The notes under the pieces are model-generated. The model saw nothing but the letters and a program-made list of their open reading frames with translations. It was not told the DNA's origin and did not search any database. Source: Chloroflexota bacterium (GTDB lineage Bacteria; Chloroflexota; Anaerolineae; Anaerolineales; Villigracilaceae). Taken from it: a stretch of DNA of 64,000 nucleotides. Position numbers and translations under genes: made by a program. The stretch lies in the NCBI GenBank assembly GCA_021795965.1, contig JAJYOU010000006.1:1-64000 (forward strand). Direction: 5' to 3'. The first letter of the stretch is position 1; the number at the start of each line of letters is the position of its first letter. Below are positions 53,371-62,076 of the stretch, one piece after another.

Positions 53371-54048
53371 ATGTTACGGAAAAATTTCGAATTTGAGATC
53401 CAGCATTTAAAAGATGAGATCATCCTGCTCGGCAGCCTGGTTGAGAAAAATGTCATCGATGCTGTTGACGCTTTGAAAAAAAGAGATATGGCTGCTTCTG
53501 AACGAGTAATTGAGCTGGATCAACAAATCAACAACAAGCGCTTTGAGCTTGAAAATCAAGTCATGATCGTGATTGCCACTCAACAACCCCTGGCCCATGA
53601 TCTCCGTCTGCTCGCTTCCTATTTCGAGGTTATCAGCGAATTGGAACGCATGGGAGATTATGCCAAAGGGATTGGCGTCATCAACATTCGCATTGGCGAG
53701 CAGCCCTTGCTTAAACCGCTGGTGGATATTCCCCGCATGGCAGAAAAAGGTGCCAGCATGCTCCACCGGGCACTCCTGGCTTTTGTAAATGAAGATGCAA
53801 ATACTGCCAGATCCATTCCCCAGGAAGATGACGATGTTGATAATCTTTACATCCAGGTATACCGAGAACTGATGACCTTCGTTATGGAGGACCCAAAAAA
53901 TATTGAACGCGCCAACTGGCTGCTATGGGTAGCTCATAACCTGGAGCGCTTTTCTGATCGGGTTACCAATATCTGCGAACGAACAGTCTTTATTGTGACG
54001 GGTGAATTAACTGAGATTGACAGCGATCCAGATCATAAAAATCACTAA
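53371..54048 (+). CDS. phoU: Phosphate signalling protein PhoU
   Basis: The 225-residue all-helical protein shows the two PhoU repeats, with RVIELDQQINNKRFELE and LRLLASYFEVISELERMGDYAKGI in the first and ERANWLLWVAHNLERFSDRVTNICE in the second (E/D-x3-D metal motifs). It modulates Pst activity and phosphate signalling. It lies 33 bases after the second pstB, and an intrinsic terminator follows. No phoR/phoB pair is adjacent. Confidence 0.95.
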   Translation: MLRKNFEFEIQHLKDEIILLGSLVEKNVIDAVDALKKRDMAASERVIELDQQINNKRFELENQVMIVIATQQPLAHDLRLLASYFEVISELERMGDYAKGIGVINIRIGEQPLLKPLVDIPRMAEKGASMLHRALLAFVNEDANTARSIPQEDDDVDNLYIQVYRELMTFVMEDPKNIERANWLLWVAHNLERFSDRVTNICERTVFIVTGELTEIDSDPDHKNH

Positions 54049-54168
54049 AGAGTTCCCCGCCTTGTAGAACCATTTCTTACCTTAAAAACCATCCCACTCT
54101 TCAGAATCGTCTTTTCCTCAAGTTGGACGGGTTCAAACAAGGATTTCCCCAATCCTTTAAATCAAATG

Positions 54169-54194
54169 CCCGGGTCAGGCTGACCCGGGTTTTT
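54169..54194 (+). terminator. Intrinsic terminator of the pst-phoU operon
   Basis: CCCGGGTC (54169-54176) pairs with GACCCGGG (54182-54189) around a short loop and is followed by TTTTT. It is 120 bases after the phoU stop; the bases between hold nothing I recognise. Confidence 0.88.
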
Positions 54195-54384
54195 GTGGAC
54201 AATTCCCTTGGATCCGGCTCCAACAGGTTACCATATTTAATTGGTTACCCAATCCTTCCGGAAGTATTTTCACTAAAAACAATCCTCGAATTGACCCGCT
54301 GTCAGCCAGCACAATGGCTCTCAGATCCTTATCGAAAATACGTAAAATTACACTCTTGCAAGCTTGCCTGTTGGATTGGTTGCA

Positions 54385-54413
54385 TTTACACATAAATGCC
54401 TTCCATGTATAAT
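54385..54413 (+). promoter_or_regulatory. Promoter of the PATAN-GTPase cluster
   Basis: TTTACA (54385-54390) and TATAAT (54408-54413) are 17 bases apart, close to the consensus. Transcription would start about 40 bases before the ATG at 54462, which has its own GAGG ribosome-binding site. Confidence 0.7.
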
Positions 54414-54461
54414 CCTTTTCACAATTCCAACCAGTTCCAAATCCTGTTCTTCGAGGCGTAT

Positions 54462-55280
54462 ATGGCTCTCCGGGGCAACTTGCGTGATTTCACGGTTACA
54501 CAATTGCTGAACCTGATCAACCTAGCCCATAAAAGTGGAACACTGGTCATTGATGGCTCAAACGAAACCGCCCAGATAAGTTTTCGGGACGGGAAACTTG
54601 CCTATGCCCAAATAGGTCAGGAGGACAACCACCTTGCTGCGATCCTGCATCGATTCAAACGCTTATCTGCCGGTCAACTGCGAGCAATTCATCTTCGGGC
54701 AGATCATTTAAACGATAAAGAGTTAGGCCTGCTTCTGATTAACGCTGGTTACATTAGCCAGGAAGAAATTCTGAGTTTGCTGCAGAGCTACTTTATTGAC
54801 GTGGTCAGACGTTTGTTCAAATGGGTCGATGGGGCTTTCCAGTTTGAATACAATTTGCATCCACCCGCAGACCGCATTCCAATTCGACTCGATCTGGAAA
54901 ACTTGATAATCGAAGGCGCACGCCAGCTGCGCGAATGGGAGCAGCTCCGCGAGGAAATACCTAGCTTAGAAATGGGACTGAAATTTCTTGACCGTCCTGA
55001 AACTTCCATCCAGAAGATGAACCTGAGTTTGGAAGAATGGCGAGTTGTTTCTTACATCAATCCCAAAAACACCATTAAACAAATCGCCTCAGTCACAAAA
55101 TTGAATGACATGGAAATCCGGCGCATTATTTATGGATTGCTGCAAGCTGGTCTGGTAGAAGTAGTTCGCCAGGGAAGCACACCTCGAGTTGAAATCCTGC
55201 GATCACCTGTGACTCCGCTCTTCAAGGAAAAACAAATTTCCTTGGTCCAGCGGCTCATTACGAGAATTCGATCAATCTAA
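54462..55280 (+). CDS. DUF4388 (PATAN) domain protein
   Basis: The 272-residue cytoplasmic protein opens with MALRGNLRDFTVTQLLNLI and HKSGTLVIDG, ISFRDGKLAYAQ, typical of the DUF4388/PATAN domain found beside bacterial small GTPases and response regulators. A helical middle part and a C-terminal winged-helix-like segment (IKQIASVTKLNDMEIRRIIY, LLQAGLVEVV) follow. The frame opens at 54396, but ATG 54462 has a GAGG six bases upstream and starts at the domain edge. It heads a cluster with a CvnD-like GTPase and two response regulators; a role as adaptor is inference. Confidence 0.82.
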   Translation: MALRGNLRDFTVTQLLNLINLAHKSGTLVIDGSNETAQISFRDGKLAYAQIGQEDNHLAAILHRFKRLSAGQLRAIHLRADHLNDKELGLLLINAGYISQEEILSLLQSYFIDVVRRLFKWVDGAFQFEYNLHPPADRIPIRLDLENLIIEGARQLREWEQLREEIPSLEMGLKFLDRPETSIQKMNLSLEEWRVVSYINPKNTIKQIASVTKLNDMEIRRIIYGLLQAGLVEVVRQGSTPRVEILRSPVTPLFKEKQISLVQRLITRIRSI

Positions 55281-55304
55281 AAACATGCCTGAGGCAGCCA
55301 AAAG

Positions 55305-55847
55305 ATGCAGACCGTAAAAATGGTGGTGACAGGCCCTTTCAGCGCCGGGAAGACTCAGTTTATTCGCTCGGTAAGCGAGATTGATGTTGTCGCCACCGAG
55401 CGTAAAATCTCCACTCCTGATGAACGTGCCATCAAACAAGCCACCACTGTGGCAATGGATTTTGGCCGCATCACCGTGGATAATGACCTGGTCTTATACC
55501 TCTTTGGAACCCCCGGACAAAAACGGTTTGATTTTATGTGGGAAATCCTGTCTGAAGGGATGTTGGGGTTTATTGTGATGATTGACAGCACCCGCCCGGA
55601 AACCTTCCGGGAGGGGCGATCCATCCTCGAGACTTTTCGTGCCTACGCTCCCACCCCTTATGTTGTGGCAGCCAATAAACAGGATGAACCCGATGCCTGG
55701 GAGCTTGAAGACATGAGGAATGCCCTGCGCCTCTCTCCAAATATTAAACTTTTACCTTGTGTTGCAACCCAAAAAGAAGCAGTCAAAAATGTGCTGCTTG
55801 AACTTCTTTACAGCATCCTGTTAGAGATGGATGGTTCTGAAAAATAA
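55305..55847 (+). CDS. CvnD/MglA-like small GTPase
   Basis: The 180-residue P-loop GTPase has G1 GPFSAGKT (10-17), a G2-type Thr in KQATTVAMDFG, G3 FGTPGQKRF (67-75; Gly replaces the usual Asp of DxxG) and G4 NKQD (124-127). The FGTPGQ version of G3 is typical of the CvnD-like conservon GTPases of actinobacteria and related Ras-like bacterial GTPases. It probably switches a signalling path in the cytoplasm. It follows the PATAN gene by 24 bases. Confidence 0.87.
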   Translation: MQTVKMVVTGPFSAGKTQFIRSVSEIDVVATERKISTPDERAIKQATTVAMDFGRITVDNDLVLYLFGTPGQKRFDFMWEILSEGMLGFIVMIDSTRPETFREGRSILETFRAYAPTPYVVAANKQDEPDAWELEDMRNALRLSPNIKLLPCVATQKEAVKNVLLELLYSILLEMDGSEK

Positions 55848-55865
55848 CCGACTGGGATAATCACT

Positions 55866-56663
55866 GTGTCTTCTATTACAACCGATCAAGGCATCATTCA
55901 TTATGAAGTATTAGGGCACGGTCGTCCGGTAATTTTGCTGCACGGCTGGCTCGGCTCCTGGGGCTTGTGGCAGGAGTCAATGGCGTACCTGAGTCAGTTT
56001 TATCGCACTTATGCACTGGATTTTTGGGGATTCGGAGAATCGGGTAAAAAAAGGGATTCTTACGCGATCCAGGATTTTGTTTTACTTGTTGACCAGTTCA
56101 TGGAAAGATTGGGGATCGATCAGGCTCCGCTGGTCGGACACAGCATGGGGGGAACGGTTAGCCTATCGGTTGCAGCCCAATTTCCCCATCGAACTCCAAA
56201 AGTTGTCGTAATCAGTTCACCCATCGTCGGATCCTCACTTTCTCTGCCTTTGAAGCTGGCGGGAAATCAGTTTGTATCGGCGCTGCTCTTCAAAATGATG
56301 TGGGCCTTCCGCGCAGGGCTCAAGATCGCCGCGCCTACCCTCTGTTCGGATCCGAATTTTCCAGAAATGATCAGTCGCGATCTGACTAGCACCACCGTGG
56401 ATTCGTTTTCAAGAAGTATTTCGTCATTGCGTCGCACCGATCTCCGCCCACTCCTGCCCAATCTAAAAATTCCGATCATGGGGATGTACGGCGATCGGGA
56501 TAACCTCCTTGATCCCCGGCAGCGACAAATCCTGTTAAACGGAGTTCCTCACGCGAAAATTGTCCGCTGGCAAAATGCCCGGCATTTTGTAATGCTGGAC
56601 GAACCAAAGGATTTCAAGGAAAAGTTAAAATCATTCCTGGATGAAGGAGTCCCATCCGTTTGA
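55866..56663 (+). CDS. Alpha/beta-hydrolase
   Basis: The 265-residue protein has the oxyanion region VILLHGWLGSWGLW, the nucleophile elbow LVGHSMGGTVSLS (Ser), an Asp in MGMYGDRDNLLDP and the His of NARHFVMLDEP, a complete catalytic triad. It is a typical alpha/beta-hydrolase of unknown substrate. The start is GTG 55866, 18 bases after the GTPase gene, so it is part of the same transcript. Its link with signalling genes is unexplained. Confidence 0.87.
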   Translation: MSSITTDQGIIHYEVLGHGRPVILLHGWLGSWGLWQESMAYLSQFYRTYALDFWGFGESGKKRDSYAIQDFVLLVDQFMERLGIDQAPLVGHSMGGTVSLSVAAQFPHRTPKVVVISSPIVGSSLSLPLKLAGNQFVSALLFKMMWAFRAGLKIAAPTLCSDPNFPEMISRDLTSTTVDSFSRSISSLRRTDLRPLLPNLKIPIMGMYGDRDNLLDPRQRQILLNGVPHAKIVRWQNARHFVMLDEPKDFKEKLKSFLDEGVPSV

Positions 56664-56672
56664 TGGATCAAT

Positions 56673-57575
56673 ATGGCTAAACCGCGAATATTAATTACCG
56701 AAGATGATGTGGAAATCTCAGATATGCTGAAATTCTATTTCAGTGAAATCGGCTTTGAGGTTGAAATTGCCCTGCGCGGGTCGGAAGTGCTTGAAAAAAC
56801 CCGGCACTCGCTGCCCCAATTGATCATCCTCGACATCATCCTGCCAGATTTTGATGGCTTTGAGGTCTGCCGCAGGTTGCGCAAGAATACGCGCACGAGC
56901 CATATACCGGTCATTTTTTTAACACAAAAGGATGAACGCTCCGATCGTTTAAAGGGATTGGAGCTGGGCGCCGACGACTACATCACGAAGCCTTTTGATA
57001 TTGAAGAGCTCAAGCTGCGGGTTCTGGGTGCCATTCGACGTGCTGAACGGGAAAGCTTAACCGATCCGCGTTCTGGACTGCCCGCAGGGAGATTGATCGA
57101 GGAACACCTCAGACGAATAATCCGGGCTCAAGGCTGGGCATTGCTTGATATTCGACTGAATAATTTTGACTCCTTCTCAGATGTTTACGGTTTTGTTGCC
57201 GGAGATGAGGTATTGCGTTTTTCGGGGAAATTAATTGGCGAAGTCCTGGATGAACTGGGAACCCCTGACGATTTTATCGGGCATGCCGGAGGCGACAACT
57301 TCATCATCATCACTTCGGAAAATGCCGCTGAACCAATTCGTCAAGAGCTGAAAGATCGTTTCCCCGCAGAAATAAAAACTCATTACAATTTTATCGATCG
57401 ATCCCAGAATTACCTGGTTGTGCCCGTCAAGGATGGAAAAACAGAACAGAGACCCTTGATTTCCATCTCGGTTGGTGTGATCTATTCGTCGCAGCATTCT
57501 TTTTCAGATATACGGGAAATTACAGAAATGGGCGCAGAAGCTCGTCGCCAGGATAACCCTGAATCGCAATCCTGA
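56673..57575 (+). CDS. Response regulator with degenerate GGDEF-like domain
   Basis: The 300-residue protein has a receiver domain (acidic pair D11/D12, phospho-acceptor Asp54 in IILDIILPDFDG, Lys in DDYITKPF) followed by a GGDEF-like domain (about 128-290). The active-site motif reads GGDNF (206-210), and the metal-binding region reads LDIRLNNF instead of D-x-D-x-F, so diguanylate cyclase activity is unlikely. It may serve as a dead output or interaction domain. It starts nine bases after the hydrolase gene. Confidence 0.83.
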   Translation: MAKPRILITEDDVEISDMLKFYFSEIGFEVEIALRGSEVLEKTRHSLPQLIILDIILPDFDGFEVCRRLRKNTRTSHIPVIFLTQKDERSDRLKGLELGADDYITKPFDIEELKLRVLGAIRRAERESLTDPRSGLPAGRLIEEHLRRIIRAQGWALLDIRLNNFDSFSDVYGFVAGDEVLRFSGKLIGEVLDELGTPDDFIGHAGGDNFIIITSENAAEPIRQELKDRFPAEIKTHYNFIDRSQNYLVVPVKDGKTEQRPLISISVGVIYSSQHSFSDIREITEMGAEARRQDNPESQS

Positions 57576-57753
57576 TTTTGAAGGGTGGCTGGTTTTCTGC
57601 GTTCGTCCCTGCTGAAAAATGGGTTTCACGCCCTGATCATCATCAAATCTTTTGATTTAACCTAAAGCAGAATCCCCTGGAGAGTTTCAGATCAATCTTT
57701 AGAACGAAATTTATTTTCATCCATTTTCTCTTTCCCGTTGATCAGGAAAAATC

Positions 57754-58128
57754 GTGGCTAAAATTGTAATTTCTGAAGATGAACCTGATATCCAGGAACT
57801 GATAGCCTTTTCGCTGCGCCTTGCAGGTCATGAAGTCATTGCGGCAAGCAATGGGCAGGAAGCTCTGGACCTGACCCAGAAGGAACATCCAGACCTGGTC
57901 CTGCTGGATGTGCGCATGCCTTGTTTAACCGGCTATGATGTCTGCCACAAAATTAAGGCAGATCCGAAGATCTCTCATATTCCGGTGGTTTTCCTTTCCG
58001 CCAAAGGACAGAAATTTGAGATTGAGCAGGGATTGGCTGCAGGTGCCGACGAATATCTTTTGAAACCATTCACCCCGAAAGAATTGTGCACACGAGTTAA
58101 ATCCATTCTCGCAAATTATGAAAAATAA
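57754..58128 (+). CDS. Single-domain response regulator
   Basis: The 124-residue protein is a complete receiver domain alone (CheY-like): acidic residues in SEDEPDIQEL, phospho-acceptor Asp52 in VLLDVRMP, and Lys in EYLLKPFTPKEL. It has no output domain, so it must act by protein contact. The start is GTG 57754 with AGGA upstream. The 178 bases before it hold nothing I recognise. No histidine kinase is in the window. Confidence 0.9.
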   Translation: MAKIVISEDEPDIQELIAFSLRLAGHEVIAASNGQEALDLTQKEHPDLVLLDVRMPCLTGYDVCHKIKADPKISHIPVVFLSAKGQKFEIEQGLAAGADEYLLKPFTPKELCTRVKSILANYEK

Positions 58129-58195
58129 AACCTGCTTTCGAGGCATGTTTTGTTAAGTAATTGCTGGATCGGGTGTCTGTTTGCGGGATAACCCT

Positions 58196-59539
58196 CTACC
58201 AGACCTGCTGAAGGTTGGGGTTATCCAAATGTTTTCGACCGATTTTTGCCATATCCACCCATTCTCCGTTTACTTTTATACGCACCACGTCTGCAGTAAA
58301 ATCAGATACGGTTGCGCCGTTGTTGTTAAAAAGATACGAACCAACGGCATAAATATCGACCGGCACGCCCAGCTTTTCAAAACGCTTTATTTTTTCAGGG
58401 GCAAAACCACCCGAGACGACAATCTTGACGTTTTGACAGTACTCTTTCGCCACAGATTTCCATTTTTTTGATAAATCCCAGCTCTCCCAGGCTGAATCCA
58501 GTGCCTGGCGAACATTGAAAACCAGGCGGGGGTTCACACCCAGGTCAAGAGCAGGGTCCCCTAGCGGGGTGACTGATTCATCCCGAATGCTTGCGCTGGT
58601 ATCCAGTCTGACTCCGTACAGCTTGTATTTTTCAGCTTCGTTGTGATCACCCAGTTCCAGCATGCGGCGATACTCGGAAAACATGGCATCCTGGACGCGC
58701 AGCGAATCCCTCACTGAATGATTATTGAAATCTACCAGTGCAATTCGCGGAATGTTGACGGGAAGAATGCGGGAAAAAGCCATCATCACTTCAGCAGTAT
58801 CGCCCAGGAAACTGGCGATGGCTGCGTGCGCCACCGTTCCACCGCCTGCACCTCCCCACCAGTCGCCCTGGGCATCCGTGGAGATAAAAGGTCCCAGGTC
58901 GCTGGCATGATCATAATTAAACCGCTGAAGGGCAATATTATACGCATACCCATCCGCTGCCTGAACTTCATGCAAATCGAACCTTGCCGGGAAAAATAGG
59001 ACGGGTTTACCGCCTGCCGCCACAAAAGTCTCGTAGACATTAGTCGCAATCCGGCTGGAACGGGTCAATATGCCCAAGGTGGGCGTTTCAAGCAAGGCAA
59101 AATCGCGGTAACGTCCCCGAACCCGCAGGACAGGCTGCACCCGCATTGGGTCGCCATCAGATTTGACGATATCGCCATCCTGGACAGCCATTACTTCCAG
59201 CCTGTCGGAAGTGTTGATGAATTGATCACCTTCAAAATAACCAGTGCATAGTTTCAGCATTTCGAGGGCTTTATCCACTCCAACCACGATTGTGGTACCT
59301 GCCCGCCGGGTGAACCACTGCATTTCGACTTCCATGTCACCGACTGGTATTTGATCCACCAGGCTGGTCGCTGGTAAATTGGGGTACTTGCCCGCATAAA
59401 GATATTTTTCTGCAGAAAGCACCAGTAACATCCGGTTGATATTTGCAAAATATTTATCCGAATACCAACCCTGGCGCATTCGATCGATATCAAGTTTGAA
59501 AGTTTTATTCGTTAGACGTTTCCCATCAAATAGCGACAT
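58196..59539 (-). CDS. pncB: Nicotinate phosphoribosyltransferase
   Basis: The 447-residue protein is a NAPRTase: DRMRQGWYSDKYFANINRML at the start, PTLGILTRSSRIATN, GDWWGGAGGGTVAHA and the phosphate-binding region VKIVVSGGFAPEKIKRFE. It makes nicotinate mononucleotide from nicotinate and PRPP in the Preiss-Handler route to NAD. AAAGG lies before the ATG. It follows the nicotinamidase gene by 61 bases on the same strand, so the two form a nicotinamide salvage pair. Confidence 0.92.
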   Translation of the reverse strand: MSLFDGKRLTNKTFKLDIDRMRQGWYSDKYFANINRMLLVLSAEKYLYAGKYPNLPATSLVDQIPVGDMEVEMQWFTRRAGTTIVVGVDKALEMLKLCTGYFEGDQFINTSDRLEVMAVQDGDIVKSDGDPMRVQPVLRVRGRYRDFALLETPTLGILTRSSRIATNVYETFVAAGGKPVLFFPARFDLHEVQAADGYAYNIALQRFNYDHASDLGPFISTDAQGDWWGGAGGGTVAHAAIASFLGDTAEVMMAFSRILPVNIPRIALVDFNNHSVRDSLRVQDAMFSEYRRMLELGDHNEAEKYKLYGVRLDTSASIRDESVTPLGDPALDLGVNPRLVFNVRQALDSAWESWDLSKKWKSVAKEYCQNVKIVVSGGFAPEKIKRFEKLGVPVDIYAVGSYLFNNNGATVSDFTADVVRIKVNGEWVDMAKIGRKHLDNPNLQQVW

Positions 59540-59600
59540 GGTTGCCTTTATTTTGGTTGATCAAAATATGAAAGAAGCAGGCGCAAACACGCGGGTAATC

Positions 59601-60716
59601 TTACCAGTTCTCGATGAGACTGGTCGACTGAACAAGGTGCATTCCCGCTTCAGAAAATTTTGTAAATTGAGCATTTGCAGAATCTGTATAATCCATGAGT
59701 CCGGGAACGACCACCGCTGAAGTGCAGTCTTCAAGCAGGTATATTTTTTGAGCAAGCATTGGATCCACTTCTTGAATATCAGTCAGTAAATCTTCCACCG
59801 TCCAGGAAACACAGTGGCTTTTTGCCTGTCCGGCGATGATCATCCGGTCCACTTTTTTTAATTTTTCCAAAATTTTAAAGTTATGGTGTCCGAGGGATTC
59901 GCCTTTCGGGCCATTAAGGACCTCCGGACCGAGGACCGAATAATTTTCGGTAAAAGGGTTATTACCCTTGATAATAAATTCGGGCTGCGATAAACGCACG
60001 CTGGAATGAAAGAATATTGCCTCTTCGATTGCAGAAACCAGGGCATGTCCAATTCCGCCCAGCATGGCGTGATGCGGCCAGATCGTCAGTTCGTACTTTC
60101 CATTTTCGGCAAGAGTCTCTGCATAATGCAGCACCAACCTCTGTCCATATTCTGCAGTGATGCCGAGCTGCCCTGCCAGGGCTGGGTTGAATTTCCACTT
60201 GCCCGCTACCAGGTCTTCCAGGTGAATATTGGTATAAGGAGCCGGATTTTCCCCCAGGGAATTCACGAAAAACAAAGGGTGAAAAATCTGAAAGATGTAG
60301 TGTGTGTCCAGCGTGGCGCTAATGGATGTGATGGAAGATAAATTGTGATAGATAAACGCACAAAGACGCCGGTTATCATCCACCGCGCCATTACCACTCC
60401 GCCCACCGACATAAAGTTCAAATCCGGGGATGCAAAAAGTATTTTGTACATCCACCAGTAATAACCAGGTGGATTGCTGGTCTGCGGATGACGGGGTTAT
60501 TCCATGTTTTGTGCGGAATGATCCTGCCACCTGGAAAAGGTTCTCATAATCGACCCGATAAACCTGGGTCAGAGAGTCAGGTTTATAAAATTCAGAAAGT
60601 GGAAGCAACCGGAAATCTCCAGTCTGATGTTTGGTTCTATTGGATGTGTAAGTTTCAGGTGCTCTATCGAAGAAAGAAAAAATGCTTTTTCCGTTAGATA
60701 ATTCCAGTTCAAACAC
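59601..60716 (-). CDS. pncA: Nicotinamidase (isochorismatase family), long form
   Basis: The 371-residue product has a complete nicotinamidase site: Asp of LLLVDVQNTF, metal ligands in TLDTHY and the IWPHHAM motif, Lys of FIIKGNNPFTENYS and the nucleophilic Cys of GQAKSHCVSW. It would convert nicotinamide to nicotinate for the downstream PncB. It is much longer than typical PncA (about 200 residues), with an N-terminal extension of about 75 and insertions. The frame opens at 60797, but GTG 60716 (overlap of eight bases with the preceding stop) is the preferred start. Confidence 0.8.
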   Translation of the reverse strand: MFELELSNGKSIFSFFDRAPETYTSNRTKHQTGDFRLLPLSEFYKPDSLTQVYRVDYENLFQVAGSFRTKHGITPSSADQQSTWLLLVDVQNTFCIPGFELYVGGRSGNGAVDDNRRLCAFIYHNLSSITSISATLDTHYIFQIFHPLFFVNSLGENPAPYTNIHLEDLVAGKWKFNPALAGQLGITAEYGQRLVLHYAETLAENGKYELTIWPHHAMLGGIGHALVSAIEEAIFFHSSVRLSQPEFIIKGNNPFTENYSVLGPEVLNGPKGESLGHHNFKILEKLKKVDRMIIAGQAKSHCVSWTVEDLLTDIQEVDPMLAQKIYLLEDCTSAVVVPGLMDYTDSANAQFTKFSEAGMHLVQSTSLIENW

Positions 60717-62076
60717 GCCTGGATCGCGGGTTTTTTTTCTTTGACCCCACGAAAGCCGGGGCGGTAATAGTGACGATGTTACTGATCCGCTCGTCACGCA
60801 GCCGGGTGAGAATCCGCTCGTCTACGTCCTTGAGCATTTCCACCGCCACGGTGATCACTGTCGGCAGGTTGCTGTTATAACGATAGTTTAAAAGCTGGTA
60901 AAGCTTTTCTTTCGCCCAGGGGGTGGAAGATTGGGATCCAAGGTCATCCAAAACCAGGAGTGAAGCCACTCTGAAATCCTCGAAGCGCCGGTCATAACTG
61001 ACTCCTGAATTGGGATTATACGTAGCGCGAAGATGGTCCAACAAATCGGGCACCAGGACAACCATGGGCGGTTCGCCATTTTCCGCACAATAATTGGCAA
61101 TGGCAGCCCCCAGGTGGGTTTTTCCGCTGCCGTAAGGACCTGTTAAAACCAGCCAGCCATGCGGGTTATCCGCAAAGGTTTTGGCTTCTTTAAGGGCATG
61201 TTCAAGCGACTTAATTTCATCCGGTTTGAGGTCTTCATGCTGCCTGAGTGAAAAATTAGTAAATTTTTTGTCAGCAAGCAAATCCAGGGTGGAAAGTTCG
61301 GATTGTTTTATTTCGGTGATTGGGCGGCGGTAATCCGGTGCATTAATCTTGAGGATCGAGACGAGCTCCGGATCCTGCAGCCTGGATCGAATGCGAGGAT
61401 CAATATCTTCAATCGTCATATTGGTAGTGACAACCAGGGGAAGTTTATTGATGTAGCGAAAGTTAATGATTTGGAAGAGTTTTTCCTGCGCCCAGGCGGT
61501 CGTATTTTGCGTGCCAAAATCATCCAGCACCAGTAAATCTGCGCTCCGAATTTGATCAAACCTTTCTTCAAAGGAGGTGTCTGTGTGGTCGTAAGCAAAC
61601 CGCAGGGAATCCAGCAGGTCGGGCACAGTCAGGAATAGGGTTGGCACACCCATCTGAACAGAATAATTGGCAATTGCCGCAGCCAGGTGCGTTTTTCCAC
61701 AGCCATAGGAACCCTGCATCAAAAACCAGCCACGCAGATCCTGTGCGTACTGCCTGGCATGGTTGAAACTCCATTCGAGTGAATTGGCATGTCTCTCCGC
61801 CAGACCGGTTCGTCCGCGGGGTTGGAATGTTTCGAAGGTGAGTTCTTTTAATTCATCGAGGCGGCTGAATGAAAACAGTCGGTTACGAATCTGCTCAGTC
61901 ACAGATGGGCGGCGGCAATCACAGATGGTAATTTTTCCAAAATCCGGGTGTCCAACCGGCAGATCCTGGCGCAGATAACCCGACCCGCCACAAAGCGGAC
62001 AATCTGGTTTCCCCAACAGACCCGGGTCAGTGTTTGGGTTTGAGGAATTCTTCGACTTTTCGGGTGACGACGTCAC
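60709..62076 (-). CDS. DnaC/DnaI-like helicase loader with two fused AAA+ modules
   Basis: Numbering from GTG 62076 (455 residues). An N-terminal CPLC-x22-CDC cluster (C26, C29, C52, C54) resembles the DnaI/DnaC zinc domain. Module 1: Walker A GSYGCGKT (122-129), Walker B LLVLDD (181-186), sensor-1 TTN (219), RIRSRL (228-233). Module 2: Walker A GPYGSGKT (313-320), LLVLDD (373-378), ITVA at sensor 1 (408-411, Asn lost), RILTRL (421-426). Known loaders have one AAA+ module. It lies downstream of dnaB and a DnaD-like gene. The frame is open up to an ATG at 62175, which would overlap the DnaD gene by 149 bases; TTG 62016 is another start. Confidence 0.82.
   Translation of the reverse strand: MTSSPEKSKNSSNPNTDPGLLGKPDCPLCGGSGYLRQDLPVGHPDFGKITICDCRRPSVTEQIRNRLFSFSRLDELKELTFETFQPRGRTGLAERHANSLEWSFNHARQYAQDLRGWFLMQGSYGCGKTHLAAAIANYSVQMGVPTLFLTVPDLLDSLRFAYDHTDTSFEERFDQIRSADLLVLDDFGTQNTTAWAQEKLFQIINFRYINKLPLVVTTNMTIEDIDPRIRSRLQDPELVSILKINAPDYRRPITEIKQSELSTLDLLADKKFTNFSLRQHEDLKPDEIKSLEHALKEAKTFADNPHGWLVLTGPYGSGKTHLGAAIANYCAENGEPPMVVLVPDLLDHLRATYNPNSGVSYDRRFEDFRVASLLVLDDLGSQSSTPWAKEKLYQLLNYRYNSNLPTVITVAVEMLKDVDERILTRLRDERISNIVTITAPAFVGSKKKNPRSRRV

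Noticed and set aside
54123-54395. Open frame spanning the pst terminator region
   Set aside because: It runs through a strong intrinsic terminator and a consensus promoter, and the translation shows no family features.
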